This document shows positions 34,580-46,833 of a DNA stretch of 64,000 bases, in pieces (positions within the stretch are counted from its first letter, which is position 1; each line of letters starts with the position of its first letter). Position numbers and translations under genes: made by a program. Source of the stretch: Caenorhabditis elegans (lineage: Eukaryota > Nematoda > Chromadorea > Rhabditida > Rhabditidae); NCBI RefSeq assembly GCF_000002985.6, contig NC_003279.8, positions 4,960,001 to 5,024,000 of the forward strand. Reading direction: 5' to 3'. The notes beneath the pieces are model-generated. The model made no database searches. It was not told the origin of the DNA and saw nothing but the letters and a program-made list of their open reading frames with translations.

Positions 34580-36843
34580 TTTGACAAGCTTACACAGAAA
34601 TATAGCAAAATAGTGATAAGTATCAAAATATGAGCACTGAACCCTCCCGTTCAACTAGTGTCAGCATAATAATATCCATGGTAACCCGAAGAAACAGAAA
34701 ATAGTGTATAGATGAAGAGACACTGAAGAAGGGGGAGCCTGTGTGTTTTGAGCAGATGGAGAGCCCAATGGAGCTATATTTGAAATTTTAGGCCAAACAT
34801 ATTTTTCTGCAGATAGTTTTTAAAAAGTGAGTTTTAGCATTAGTTTTGCTAGAATTTCGTTCAGTAATCATTTTCTAGTGTTAATTTATTCTGTGAATCC
34901 ATTTGGCAAGTTTTTAAAATATGTCTTCAAAAGAGTACGGTAGTTTTTTATTTAATTCGCAGTGTTTTTTTATTTTTATTTTTAATAGTAGATGAGAAGA
35001 AACATCAAAAATTGTGCTTCCAAGAGTCGACAGTCAAAATTCGTTAATCTAATTTGAATTTCGCGCGAAAATGTTTCAAATGATTCTCGGCCGTGTACTC
35101 CTCTCGGACAATTAATAAATTGTTTAATTTTGGATGTTTGTAGAGGTTTTTCGTGTTTTCTCATGATTTTACGGGAATCCTTTTGATTTTTTTGGTTAAA
35201 AACAAATTATTGGTGGTCTATGAATGCATTTTTCACTGTAAAATAGTGGAAACCGCCGTTATCCTCTTGAGAAAGTTCTAAAGTTCCATAAATTGTTCAG
35301 TTTCGCGGTTTTTCATTGAATAATTTGTAATTATTGTTTTTCGAACGTACAATTATCAAAAGAAAATCACGAAAAATCGCCAAATATTCCAAAATTCGAT
35401 CGAATGGAGGTTTATTCTTCATTCCCTTCAAAATAGATTTATAATAATCTCTTGTTCGAACACTCCCTCTTCCCGCAGCGAAAGTGTAATAAAATGTCCA
35501 ATAATCTAGCTAGATCTAGTTCAATAACTCATCAATTATATTGCCCTTTGATGTAGTTTTATAATGTCATAAAGTGCACACTTCTAAGAGTGGGCAGCTA
35601 AAAAATGCACTTGTTGCTCTTTTTTTCGCACCCTTCATACTTTTTTGGATCGATTTCTTTCATTTGATATTCATAATGACCTAATGTTTCCGCTGTACAC
35701 TGTATCTGCACTCACGTGATGGGTCTCGCCACGGTAATAATATTACAAAATGATTTTGCCTATGCGTCTTTGAGTTTACTGTAGAAAATTAGTAATACAT
35801 TTTTCAGCTCTACTTCTTTCTTCGCAGATTATTTTTCTGTGAGAACAAGAATACACAATTTATCCATTTCCATTCAATGAAAATGTATGACAGCGTGATT
35901 TCGATAAATCAACAATTGAATCCTTTTTCTTTAAACTTATAACTTCAATTGACATATTTTTAATTTCATTGTAAAACTTGGAATATAATTTCGTTGGTTT
36001 CAGTCTCTCATCCGTTCCAAATTATAATTCCAAACTCTCGAACGCGGAGACATGCGCACGCTCCTCTTCCTTTCCCTCGAGTAGGCGTCGCTCCTTCTCT
36101 TTTATTGATTTGTCGTGCTCTCCGCTCTTGTTTGAACGCGACCAATATGACTCATTTTTTTAATATTTAAAGTTTTTAAGCACATGCATAGTGCATTGCT
36201 CGCTTTCTACCTCTACGCGTTGTTCATGGCTCTAAAAACAAAGAGCGTACATTTTTTGAAATTCTATTTAAATAAATAAAATTATTATTGAGAATTCATC
36301 CGAAATATCTGTGAAATATCAAGCCAAACATATTTTTTATAATCCTAAAGTTAATAAAATTAAAATAAAGTATAGTCATTTTGTAAATTTGCTCAAAATG
36401 ACAGAAAATGGACCGTAATAACCAAATATAGATGTTAAACATGCATAGAACTTTTCTAAATTTTTTTTTTAATTTTGCAAAAAGGTTCTTACGGTACATT
36501 TTTAATCAACCATTAAGTTTTACAAATCTTCATAGGTATAATTTTTTAATGAACAAATTGTTTGACTGGCAATAACCACGCATTCCTTCATTCGATTCCT
36601 TATCGAACCAGCCGTCTGTCTGAATATGATGTGAATTTCTTTTTTATTCTGCGTCTCCTCAATTGACATACTCTCTACTCAGTTTCCCAGAACGAAGTCT
36701 CTCTCATCTGACATTATATCTTTTTTGCGCTGTTCGTTTCACATTTTTCTTTCTCTCTCTCTCTCTGATTGGCGATTTCGAGATAAATCGATAATCTCGA
36801 TCTTTGCTAAACTATTTTAAAACACAAAAAATCATTGCAGGGT
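34580..36843. other. Divergent promoter region, dyf-1 / mes-3
   Basis: It contains the dyf-1 X-box near its left end, then AT-rich sequence. Towards mes-3 there is a pyrimidine-rich stretch with a CT run (36750-36768) and an acceptor ATCATTGCAG (36831-36840) three bases before the mes-3 ATG, probably a trans-splice site. No gene is supported. Confidence 0.6.
34672..34685. promoter_or_regulatory. X-box (DAF-19/RFX site) of dyf-1
   Basis: ATATCCATGGTAAC fits the X-box consensus RTHNYYWTRRNRAC at all 14 positions. It lies about 93-106 bp upstream of the dyf-1 ATG, the usual distance for DAF-19-regulated ciliary genes. It is on the divergent side from mes-3, which starts over 2 kb away. Confidence 0.88.
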
Positions 36844-39800
36844 ATGACTCCGGCGACGGCAGAGGTGAAAGTTGGAGGGAGAAAACGGAAGAATGGTTAG
36901 TTGGAGAATAGGACATTTACTGGAATTTACAAAAATCAAATTCTTAAAATCAATTTTTAATTAATTTTGAAACATAAATCCCAATCGCGCCGAGACCCGC
37001 GTATTCTAACACAACGCTCACCTTTAAAAATAGTTAATTTTTTATTCGAGAAACTCGGCCTGAAACTTTTTATTTAACTTCTTGTTTAAATTGTAATTTA
37101 AACTATTATAATTAAAGTTTTTCCTGTTTTCTTAATTTTTCCACCAGTGAAAATTATTTTCGGCAATTCTACAAAATTACCTATTGTGCCATTTTGTTCC
37201 ATCATATTTTATTACAAAACAGTGTCAAAAAATAGAAAATTACTTGAATTATCTAAAAATAACATTTATTTAAGCTGAAAAAATTTGAAAAATTGTTCAA
37301 AAATGGCTTGAAATTCGATGTTTCGTTTAATCAGCAATTGGCAACTCTCAGGCCATTTTTGAACACTTTCCCAAAATTTTATGCTAAAATAAATGAAATA
37401 AATGTTATTTTCAGATCAATAAAGTAATTGTCTATAGTTTGAAATTAATTTTTTTTCTGTCAAATTATAGTAATTTTTAGCATTTTTGAATTAATACTTT
37501 AAGCTTATTTTTGCAGATGAGCCGGTTTTTATCAAGACAAAACAATCGAGGTCAGCTCGTCGAGAAGAAGAAAAAGAAAATCTTTTGAACAAATCTCTTC
37601 CGTCAACTCCAACTTCATCAGAGGCCGGAAGTTCTCGGGAATCTTCAAATCCAGTCACAAGCTCCAGTAGACGAAAGAATCCACCTACCAAATTAGAAAA
37701 TATTCAAAAAACGTTGCCGACTTGCAGTGACGGACGTTAGTTTTAAAAATCATTAATTAAAATCTCAATTTTTCTATTAATTCACATTTTTTCAGTTGAA
37801 ATTCGCAATTATGTGAAAAAATATGGATTGCCGGAAGATAACAAGTTTCTCGTTCGTAATGTCTTCGACAAACAATTATTATTTGGAAAGAAATATGTGT
37901 GTAGAAGGCGTGTGATTAAAAGCATCGATGAATTTTTCCCGCGACTAAAGACCGATGCGGTTTGTTTGAATTTTTGATGGATTCATTTGCAAAATAAATT
38001 TTTCTTTCAGCACAGAGAAAATGGTTTATATAATTTCTGTACTCTACAATTCATGAAAATATCCTCCTGGGGAAGTTCGATGGATGAGAAGATTTGTTAG
38101 TTTATTTTTGAAAATTTTGAAAAATTTGAAACGAAATCTCGATAAAAACACTTAATTCGAAAAAGACCAACAGAAAATCACTTTGAACTAAAAATATCTA
38201 TTCAATATTGATTGAAACCATATTTCACAAGAAATAAAAGTCTTTTTGAAATTTGGTTTTAAAAAAAATTATTTTTTTAATTAAAAAAGTCAAAAAAAAT
38301 TGAAAAGTTCTGATTTGCATTATAAAACAAAAAATGAATTAAACTCAATAAATATATAGCCAGAAAACGCGAAAATGTCGGAATTCGCTTTTTTTTTCAG
38401 TTTTTGCAATTTCCTAAAATCACACAAAATTTATAAAAATTATTTTTTTCCTATAGTTTAAAGCAAATTTAATGATTTTGAAATGTTTGAGGTTTTTTTT
38501 CAAAAAGTAAGAACAATATTTCCAAAAAAATGAAATTATTTTCTAATTGTAAATTAAGATTCAAAAATACACACACACATAGTTTTTTTCGGTTTTAAAA
38601 TTATTTTCTCATTAATTCATTAAAAAAAAGAACATTTTCAGATGTTACTTCTGCTGCAATTGTTCAAAGCTACGTGATAATTGTCGACGATAATGATTCA
38701 GTCACCTGCATTGAAAATGGAATCTCAGTTATTCCAATGGCGAATAGAACGTTACCATCTATCTCCTATAACAGTTCAAATGTAAAAAATATCACTTTGA
38801 CGGGCCCTGAACTGAAAAAGGCAAAAAACGTATATCTCGCAGTGATTGTGAAACGAAAAACACCAAAACTTGGAGAAAATCGAGTTGGGACAAGTGAGTG
38901 AAATCATTTCTTTTTTTTAAATAAAAAGTTTCTTTTGTAGGAGGAAAATCAACTCGAGCATCATTCGAAACGGCTGCTTCCTCAGAAAACTTTCAGCAAC
39001 TTGTTCGTTTTGGGTGCACTTTGATGTATGATAAGGATGCTGAAATTAACTGCCTAAATGACGGAGTTCAACGTATTATCTTACTGTAAGTCGCTTTAAA
39101 ATTATAAATGCAAAAATTTAAAAACTTAAAAATTCAAAAAAAATTAAAATACTTTAAAAGTTTTTTTTTCCAAAATTTATCCGAAGGTGAATCTATAAAA
39201 TTAAACTGGCCTGCTAATTTTTTAAAAAGGGGGTTTTCTGAAGATTTTGAGCGAAAACTGTTGTCAAAATAAATAAAAAACTGAAAAACATTTTTTTTCG
39301 AGAAACACGCGCTCAAATTGACGGGTATACGGTAGAAAATATTTTTTCAAAAAAAATTGTATAATGAAAAATATTGCTCTTGATTTTTCCAGTGATCGAG
39401 AAGAAAAGCCAGCGTATTTGAAAATTTTCGGGAAGGCCGATGAACCGGAACTCGAGAATGCTTGGATGAATAATGTTAAGCATTTGGAGTTTATAAGCGA
39501 TACAAATTATAACAAAGAGGTAACGATGAAGAGTTAATAAACTTTTATAAATAATTGATTTTTTTCTACAGGATTCTCATCTCGCTCGTCTAATCTTCTC
39601 TTCAAATACTCATAATTATTTCGATAGACCGGACATTTCAAAATTCTCTCCATGGCAGCCGCGATCCAGAAGGACGACACTAAAATCTGGGTGAGAAATT
39701 CGATTTTTTCTCTTTTTTTAATTTTGTTTTTATCTGGTTTTTGCACGACCGTAATCCCGCACGCTTATTGTGTTTTCCATCATTTTCAGAATCTCCGTCG

Positions 39801-42350
39801 AGCCAGGAACGAGTTGCGATGAGGATTGTGGATCGCAATATGAAGAGTTCGTTTTTGATCCCTACCACCTGATTTTTTGTTTGAATATCTAATTTTTAAA
39901 TCACTAAGTTTGCTGGATTTTTTCCCTTACAGAATTTCTAATTTCGGGTGCATTTCTTCTTTTTTCTTAGTTGGCTGTAATTGATACCTTCCAAATAGCT
40001 TGTCGTGATTTTTGAAAACCGTGAAGCTGCATTTCAGAATTTTTGAGTTAAAACTGGGGGGTTTTGTCCAAAATTACAGAAGGCAATCTGCATACACCGG
40101 ATAGAACTTCAAAAAAAATCATCTAAATTTTATAGTTAATCACTCACTACATTGGATATTCGCGGAACTTCATGTTTCTATCCAACCATAGATCATCTAA
40201 CTGTTCTTCAAAATTGTTTAGAAAATATAATTACAGTACAATCACTCTCAAGCAGTTACTCCTTGGAACGAAAAAGCTATGCGGAAGACGTAAGAGACAT
40301 TTGACCCGACTCACTTCAAGATGGCCGTGTTTTTCAGTCGATCCGACGAAGGTAATTCTTAAAAAACTATAATTTCAAAGCTTAAGTGCAATTATTTCAG
40401 ATCAATTCATATTTCAATGAAACTGGTGTCACTTTGCTGGAAAATTCGTGTTCCTACCGTCCTGGAACTCAACGAAGCATTCCAATAAAACCTACCCGAG
40501 TGATCAGAGTTAGAGAAGAAACTCCAGTTTCCGTTCCAATTGAGGTTATTACGATTGAAGATGATTCAGATGATTCACCATGTTTTTCTGCGAGAAATCG
40601 AGCACCAGGTGGAACACGGAAATATGGATTAGATTTTATACAATCTTCGGGTCATATGCCATATATTCGTTATGTTTATATGAACAGGTAATTTGATTTA
40701 ATGCAATCCAGTAAAAAAATATATGATTTGCAGAGCAAATGACTTAGTGCCCCAGCTGAATGGCGAAGAAAATGGAAAAATCGAAGGTCTTATGGAAGCA
40801 TATCCGATGAATAATGCTCACATGTATTCAGATATTGAGTTCCTGAGAAAAGAAAAAGTAAGAATTGTTTTTAAAAAAAAGACATAAAAGTTGTAATAAT
40901 TTTCGCTTTTTTCACTAAAATCGAAAATGGAATTTTTTGTTTCGATTTACTGATTTTTGCAAAAATAAAACAAAACTTTAAGATTTTTCTTTTTTCCGAT
41001 ATTTCGAAAAAATTGCATAATTTGTTTTCTTTTTAGAAGCAATTTGTATGTATTTCTGAAAAAGCGAACAAAATTGTTTCCTGAAGGCGAAATCTATTTT
41101 TCCCTCAAAAACCCAAAAAAAAAAAAAAAAGTGAGAAAGGAAAAATTGAGAACCTTTCATTATATTTTTTGAATTTTTTGAATTGACTCCAAAAACAGGA
41201 AAAAAAAAACAAAAAATCCCAGCCTTGATTACGATATTAAAAATTTTCTATTGTGACATGTTGCTCCAACAATTTGTATTTAAAATTAATGTCAAAATAT
41301 AGAAAAACACTCGAATTATCTGGAAATAACATTTATTCTGGCTGAAAATTTTGAAAAAGTACTCAAAAAATGTCCTGGAAGTTGCTGATTGCCAATTATC
41401 GAATTATTGAATTTCAGGTAATTTTGAACACTTTCTCGAATGTTTTAGTTGAAAAAAAGTTATTTTCAGATAATTCTAGTGATTCCTGCACTGAACACTA
41501 AAAAAAACTTGTCGCCGCAAACAAAAAAAATTAAAGCAAAATTACAAATTTCAGTTGAATCTTCCGAAGAATGCTCAAAAATATGGCGAAATGACAATTC
41601 TTGACTATCCACTAACGAAGACGGAAACGGACGAATATAATAAAAAGATGTCTGTGATGAATGTCAAAGATTTTGCGGTTAAACCCAGAAAACCTATTCC
41701 AACAGTCGGAAATACCACTTTAAGTTTGGATTTGGAAGGATGTCCTATATCGACATTTTCAGAAATATTCTTCCCAAGTGGAAAAACTGAACTATTCAAT
41801 ATTCTATGCAGACAGTAAGTGTTATAATATTAAGTCATATATTAAAACCCAATTTTTGAAGTTTCTACTCTGAAGCTGGACAACGCCCTGGATGCTTCTC
41901 AGCACAATGGAAATCTAGAGTTTTGGTGAGTTTATTGAACATTCAGGACTAGATTGGCAAACGTACGGAATTGCTTAGTACAGTATTTTTGAATCAAAAC
42001 CTTTAAACTTCTTTTCAACGAAAATGAAAATTATTTTCAGAGTCTTTGATTCTACAAAAAATGAATTAGCGTACTAAAATAAGCATCTCAACACTTTTGC
42101 CAAGATTTGCCTTAACTTAGAACGCATTTTTGAATTTTTCATAAATAATTTTCAGACTGGCTTCATCAACAAATACCATCAGTACATTTTCGACATGAAA
42201 TTGAATTCTTTATTCGAGAAACAAATAAATCTCATCGCTATGGTCAGCCCTGACTGGAAATTAGAAGATTTTGAATTGCCCATGGTTCGATATAAGCAAT
42301 TGAAAAAAGAATGGAAAAATCGCCAACGAGATATACCATCTTCTAATTAG
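36844..42350 (+). CDS. mes-3: MES-3, Polycomb repressive complex 2 subunit (SUZ12-like)
   Basis: A gene of a dozen or so exons from ATG at 36844 to TAG at 42348-42350, about 750 residues. The N-terminus is basic and Ser-rich (GGRKRKNDE, ...SRRKNPPTK), then mostly globular segments with no classical motif: EIRNYVKKYGLPEDNKFLV, SAAIVQSYVIIVDDNDSV, SENFQQLVRFGCTLMYDKD, TITLKQLLLGTKKLCGRR. The C-terminal half ends LKKEWKNRQRDIPSSN. MES-3 works with MES-2 (E(z)) and MES-6 (ESC) to deposit H3K27 methylation in the germline, and structure predictions place it as a divergent SUZ12. A segment VITIEDDSDDSPCF resembles a SUMO-interacting motif. Introns are long and A/T-tract-rich, and two contain MITE copies. 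The gene name follows from the dom-3 neighbour and recalled operon structure. Confidence 0.92.
37205..37470. mobile_element. MITE copy in first mes-3 intron
   Basis: Two inverted arms of about 100 bp: ATAACATTTATTTAAGCTGA on the left and TAAATGTTATTTTCAGAT on the right, with GCCATTTTTGAACA mirrored by TTCAAAAATGGC. A short loop (TTTAATCAGCAATTGGC) separates them. Outer limits are approximate. Confidence 0.7.
41290..41480. mobile_element. MITE copy in a late mes-3 intron
   Basis: Same family as the copy at 37205-37470: AATTATCTGGAAATAACATT, GCTGAAAATTTTGAAAAAGT, GCCAATTATCGAATT, then the inverse AAAGTTATTTTCAGATAATT. More degenerate and shorter; limits are approximate. Confidence 0.6.
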
Positions 42351-43464
42351 ATTATCCCCTTTTTTCCTTGTATCTTTTTCTTTTTGGAAATCCTGTGTTT
42401 AATCTCTTTTCCATTTATCAATCAACTATACCAAATCGTGGTGGGTGGCAATTCTACTAAATGACATTAAAAATTAGTCTGAAAACATAGAAAATAATTT
42501 GATTCTTCTGCAAATAACATTTGTTTCAGTTGAAACACTTGAAAAAATGATTAAAAATTACCTGGAAGTTGGAAATTGTCGAATTTTGCTATTCGGCAAT
42601 TGGAAACTTTCAGACTATTTTTGTGCAATTTTCAAATCTTTCAGCTGAAATAAATGTTATTTTCATATTTTTAAATAAATTAATTTTCTATTTTGAGACT
42701 AATTTTTAATGAACAATATTGGCCAATTTATGGAATTGCCAAAAGTAATTTCCACCCACCGCTGATCCCAAAAATACTACAATTTTTAGCACCTTTTGAC
42801 CCAAAGAACGTCGTACTTCAATGATCTTCCAGATTACACGAGTCATCACTAAGTTTTTCTTCATTTCTTTTTCTTTCATTTAAGTTTTTTTCTATCCATT
42901 TTATAAGTTCTTTCCTTGATTGTTCTCTGCTCTACAACTCTTCTTTCTACTCACACTCCATGGATGTTGTGAAGCTTCTGTTATTTTGGAAATTTTATAA
43001 TTTTACACAACTATTTGTACTATCCACTTTCAAGTTTTAATATTATCATTTTATCTCTCTGTTTTTTTAATCAATATTTTGACAAAAAATTTCATTTGCC
43101 AAAATTTTTTGTAACAATCAACTATATCATTAATGCCACACCTATAAAATGCTTAAACATATGTCCGGATTTATTGGGAAGTTAAGAAATAATTGTCGTA
43201 TGGTCAGAAGTTTAAAATATACCTCAAGCTTTAAAAAATCGGTTATAACTCCAATCAAGGATGCCATGGAAAATTTTTGGCACTCGTCGTATTTCCGAAT
43301 TTTCGACAATTCGACAAAAAAAAGGCATTTTTTGAAAATCTTAAACTCAAAATCTCCAACTTTTCCAAACTACAGTAATCCTACAGTAACCCTACATTGT
43401 GGTCTACCGCTGCTCCAAATTGTCAAAAACATTAAAATTCAATCATTTAGAAAACACTAAAAAA
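42351..43464. other. mes-3/dom-3 intercistronic spacer
   Basis: About 1.1 kb between two genes reported to share an operon. A MITE fills 42440-42761. Another repeat-like segment (about 43260-43390, with CTACAGTAATCCTACAGTAA) follows. ATCATTTAG at about 43442-43450, 15 bases before the dom-3 ATG, is the best trans-splice acceptor. The 103-codon ORF at 43149 looks like repeat-derived noise. Confidence 0.6.
42440..42761. mobile_element. MITE with GGTGGGTGG termini
   Basis: The most complete copy of the family also found in two mes-3 introns. The ends are GGTGGGTGGCAATT and AATTTCCACCCACC. Inner arms carry AAAATTAGTCTGAAAACATA / TTTGAGACTAATTTTTAATG and AATAACATTTGTTTCAGTTG / CAGCTGAAATAAATGTTATT, in inverse order. 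No transposase is present. Its AATAAA-containing arm falls in the mes-3 3' region. Confidence 0.78.
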
Positions 43465-44884
43465 ATGTCGCACTATGGCGGAAATCCACGTGGAAACTCA
43501 TCACACCAGTTTGGACGAAAAGATTTCCAACAATCAGATTCTAAACACATTCCGAAGATAACTGGTCAGCCGCTACCTAGTGAGTTTGTAAACTCTTGAA
43601 AACTTTTAAAAAATGAATAATGTTTCAGATGAAGTACAAATTCCGTTTGACAATATGATTTACGAGACAAGAAATCCACCGAAATTCGAGAAACAAGCAA
43701 AGTTCATCTCAGAGTACTGTATCAATTATGACAGGTTTCCGATATTATAGAGATTTTGAAAACTTGATAATTTTCAGGAAGCTTCAACTTGGAAGAATGC
43801 GAGCCAAAAAGTTCCATGATAAACTTCCTCCAAACAATTTGTCGCTGGATCTAGGAAAAGGTTTTGAAACTTTTGATCCAAAAGAAGGAGATGAAAAGAT
43901 TATAATGCTTCTTGAATGGATTAATCAAATGGCTCCAGAAGGTGGAAGACTTAAGAAAGTTATTCACGAGGCTGATGTAGTATGCTGGAGAGGATTGATT
44001 ACAAAGATATGTTCAACAATTTACAATAAAGAAGAAGGATGGAGAATAGACGCGATTAAACGAAAAGGCGTCATTTTTCTGTGTGAAGAGAAGACAGAGC
44101 AGGCCAAAAATAGGTAAGAATTTGTGTTTTCTTTGAATATTCAATAGTAACATTATTTAAGAGATCTCAATCAAACCGACTTGGACAAAAGAATGAGCTA
44201 CTGGGGACACAAGTTCGAGCAATATGTTACGCTCGACGATGATGCGGTACGTATTATTGGGACGCAGAAAAATGTATATGCGTCTTCATAATAAATCAAG
44301 AAGAAATCCAACTTCAAATAATTTTTAATCCATTTAACTTCCAGGAACAACCAGACACTTCAAGTCCAGTGACAACGAAAGAAGAGTATGCAGTTGTATT
44401 TCGGAATGATCTTCAAACTGATCAACGTCTTAATCCTGAAAAAAGGTCAATTGGGATATTCTATTCGGGAGAAGTTGATTGTCTGGATAGACACGGAAAT
44501 ATGCTCGAGCTAAAAACTCAGAAAGGCGAGCTCGGTCATGGATTCTACAAATACTCAAAATCCTTCAAATGGTGGCTTCAATCATCATTGGTCAACGTCG
44601 ATCACATCATCGTCGGACTTCGAACACAGGAAGGCCACGTCAAATCGTTGACGTCACTGCGTACCCGAGAGATCCCACAGCGAGCCTCATGGAATTTCAG
44701 AGCCGGCTTCGAGTTTCTCTCCACAATTTTCACTTATATTCTTAACTGCCTTGAGAAGGACGGAGATGCGTGTGTTATAGAATATCGCAGTGAGATGGGT
44801 ATTCATAAAGGAATTCAAATGAGAAGAGTACCGGTAGATGAATTCGATTTTGTGCCGAATGAGTTCCTCGAAAAGTTTTGTTGA
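43465..44884 (+). CDS. dom-3: DOM-3, DXO/Rai1-family decapping exonuclease
   Basis: Five exons (43465-43579, 43629-43734, 43778-44113, 44162-44246, 44345-44884) give 393 residues, the usual family size. DXO/Rai1 proteins remove incomplete or NAD caps and degrade the RNA 5' to 3'. Seen motifs are WRGLITKICSTIYNKEEGWRI near the substrate pocket, WGHKFEQY, the metal-binding Glu-x-Asp in SGEVDCLD and Glu-x-Lys in LELKTQKG, and FKWWLQSSLVNVDHIIVGLR. These catalytic residues are intact. The N-terminus (about 40 residues) is Gly/Ser/Gln-rich and flexible. The gene follows mes-3 on the same strand and is named as its downstream operon partner; an acceptor-like ATTTAG lies just upstream of the ATG. 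Confidence 0.94.
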
Positions 44885-45326
44885 TAAATATTTTTATTGT
44901 TGTATAATTCTATTTATATGAACTGTTTTTGAGAAATTCTTTATTCAGACACCAGACTTTCAATAATCCATCACAGCGATTTCGGTCGATCCCATTTTTT
45001 TCTCAGGTGTACACGAGCGATCTCTTTTCTTTCTTCTTTCAGTCTCCAGAGTTAATTGACTTTTACTGGAAATTCAAATTTAATTATATTTATTTAATTA
45101 TAATTATTACTTTATAAAGTTGATTCTCCCAGACGCGAAATTGTACAATTTTTACTTTAAAAATACGGTACCTGGTCTCGACACGACAATCTAATTTAAT
45201 TTAAAACGGGCGCCTTTAAAGACGCACGCCCTTTTCCTCTTAACATAAATTTGTTGCTGCGAGACCGGGTCTTGTAGTTTTGTGATAAAAATCGAAACAT
45301 TTCGCATCTGAGTATTAGATTATTTC
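44885..45326. other. Spacer between dom-3 and membrane-protein gene
   Basis: The two genes are convergent. It includes a repeat-like segment with GGTCTCGACACGACAA (about 45174) and an inverse-like GCGAGACCGGGTC (about 45258), spanning TTTAAAGACGCACGCCC, a sequence type common in C. elegans intergenic DNA. No gene is seen. Confidence 0.55.
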
Positions 45327-46012
45327 TTACCAAGATCTCATCAAAAACACATAGAAACAAAAGATGCCGAGAACAATTTTCCAAAGAGTCACTACAAGAG
45401 CGACAATGAACAGATAAAATACTGAAAAAAAAGGTTTTTTCTTGTTAAAGTCTAAAAATGATTCTCTTCTCACCACAATTCTCATATTTCTTATCGATGC
45501 CAAGTGAAGGCAAACGTTGAAGCAAATAGATTGTGTCCATGAAAGTCAACGACTCGAGCCCAATGGTTATTCCTGAGAAAACCGTCAGTACAATGTAGAT
45601 GATTCGGACCGATTTGAAAATTAGAACAAATGCGAGCAAACCAGCAAAGATCTGAAAAAATTGGATTTTAGTTTTTGGAATCAGGGCGGAGCTGACATCA
45701 ACAGCTGCGAAACATCTTCTCGTTATGATTGCGACTTCCCGGGTTCTGAAAAATGTTCAAACTTTCAAAAAGTTTCAAAAATCCAACTCACTCGAAATTA
45801 GAAGTGGCAGCATAAAATTGAGCAATTCCGAAGAGAATGCAAAAGACGCAATACAGGCCTTCAGGCCACAGTCCGAATCGATCCCTCTTCTGGTTCGGAC
45901 CAATATTGTGCTCATCGACAATCTCGAGAACAGACACATTTGAATTTTCATGCTTCGTTTCCTTATTTGAACTTGAATTTGAATCCTTCTTCATCGATTT
46001 CTTAGAATTCAT
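45327..46012 (-). CDS. Small multi-pass membrane protein, unknown function
   Basis: About four exons from ATG at 46012 to TAA at 45327-45329. The N-terminal 50 residues are Ser/Lys/Asn-rich and cytosolic-looking. Then come hydrophobic segments GLYCVFCILFGIAQFYAATS, IFAGLLAFVLIFKSVRIIYI, a further segment (IVLTVFSGITIGLESL) and FYLFIVALVVTLWKIVLGIF, i.e. about four membrane helices, ending FLMRSW. A 45-bp stretch (about 45656-45700) could be a very short intron with a poor donor (GTCAGC) or be read through in frame; both keep the protein open. Family not recognised; the arrangement resembles other small nematode four-helix proteins. Confidence 0.7.
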
Positions 46013-46833
46013 TTTTTCGTCTTTTTAACGACGAAAATGAGGGAATGAATACATCTCAATTTTTAATTATTTTCAATTGAAATTTTACTTTAAAAAAAAC
46101 GTGGAACGGGTTATTCGATTTGAAAATTTATTTTTCTTTAAAATTTATCCACGATTTTCTGTTTTAGAATCCAGTTGTCGTAATTCTAAATAATTTGAAA
46201 TAAAGCTGAAATCACTTCCCACAGTAGGTAGGCATGTGAGCTAATTGTAGGTACTAGGCATGCCCTTTGCAAAGACAGGCATGCAGACACTTTGTCATCA
46301 GGCAGGCACGTAGGCAGCCAAGGAATTATGATGTGAGCAGATCCACGTTAGCTTGAAAATGTGTCTGCCTACCAAAAACAGACGCTCAACAATTCTAGGA
46401 AAAACAATTCTTGCATTTCTTCCTTGAAAAATATGACAAATTAAACGCCGCCTGGTCTCGATTCGGAAGATCCGGGTTTCTGGTCACAGATGGTTTCAGG
46501 TTTCAGTGGAGACATACAGGCATAAATTAGGCACGCAGGTGGCCAGGTAGGCCTGCCTGCCTATCTACACGTAGATTATTTCATACTGACCAGTTTCCTA
46601 TCAAATTCATAGTTTGTATTTCTTGAACGTGAACTTTTTCCCTCCCCCCCCCCGCAATTTCAATTGTCCACGTATTCCAAATTGCAAGTCCAGAAAGAAA
46701 AAAATGTTTATCATCAATACCGCCCGAATCATTCCGTCCTTCATCGACAACTTCCATCTCTATCATAGCATTTTGAGTAAGTTATTTCTCCATCATTAAC
46801 ACTTCTCAACAAAATCATCATCAGGAAAAGAAC
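46013..46833. other. Intergenic region with TGCCTACC-family repeats
   Basis: Contains GTAGGTAGGCATG/GGCAGGCACG-type repeat units (about 46205-46570), a CCTGGTCTCGATTCGG segment and a poly-C run (46643-46651). It ends in CATCATCAG (46816-46824), an acceptor 9 bases before the next ATG, probably a trans-splice site. Confidence 0.6.

Noticed and set aside
43149-43460. 103-residue ORF between mes-3 and dom-3
   Set aside because: It overlaps repeat-like sequence and the dom-3 leader region; no motif, and basic/Phe-rich composition from AT-rich DNA.
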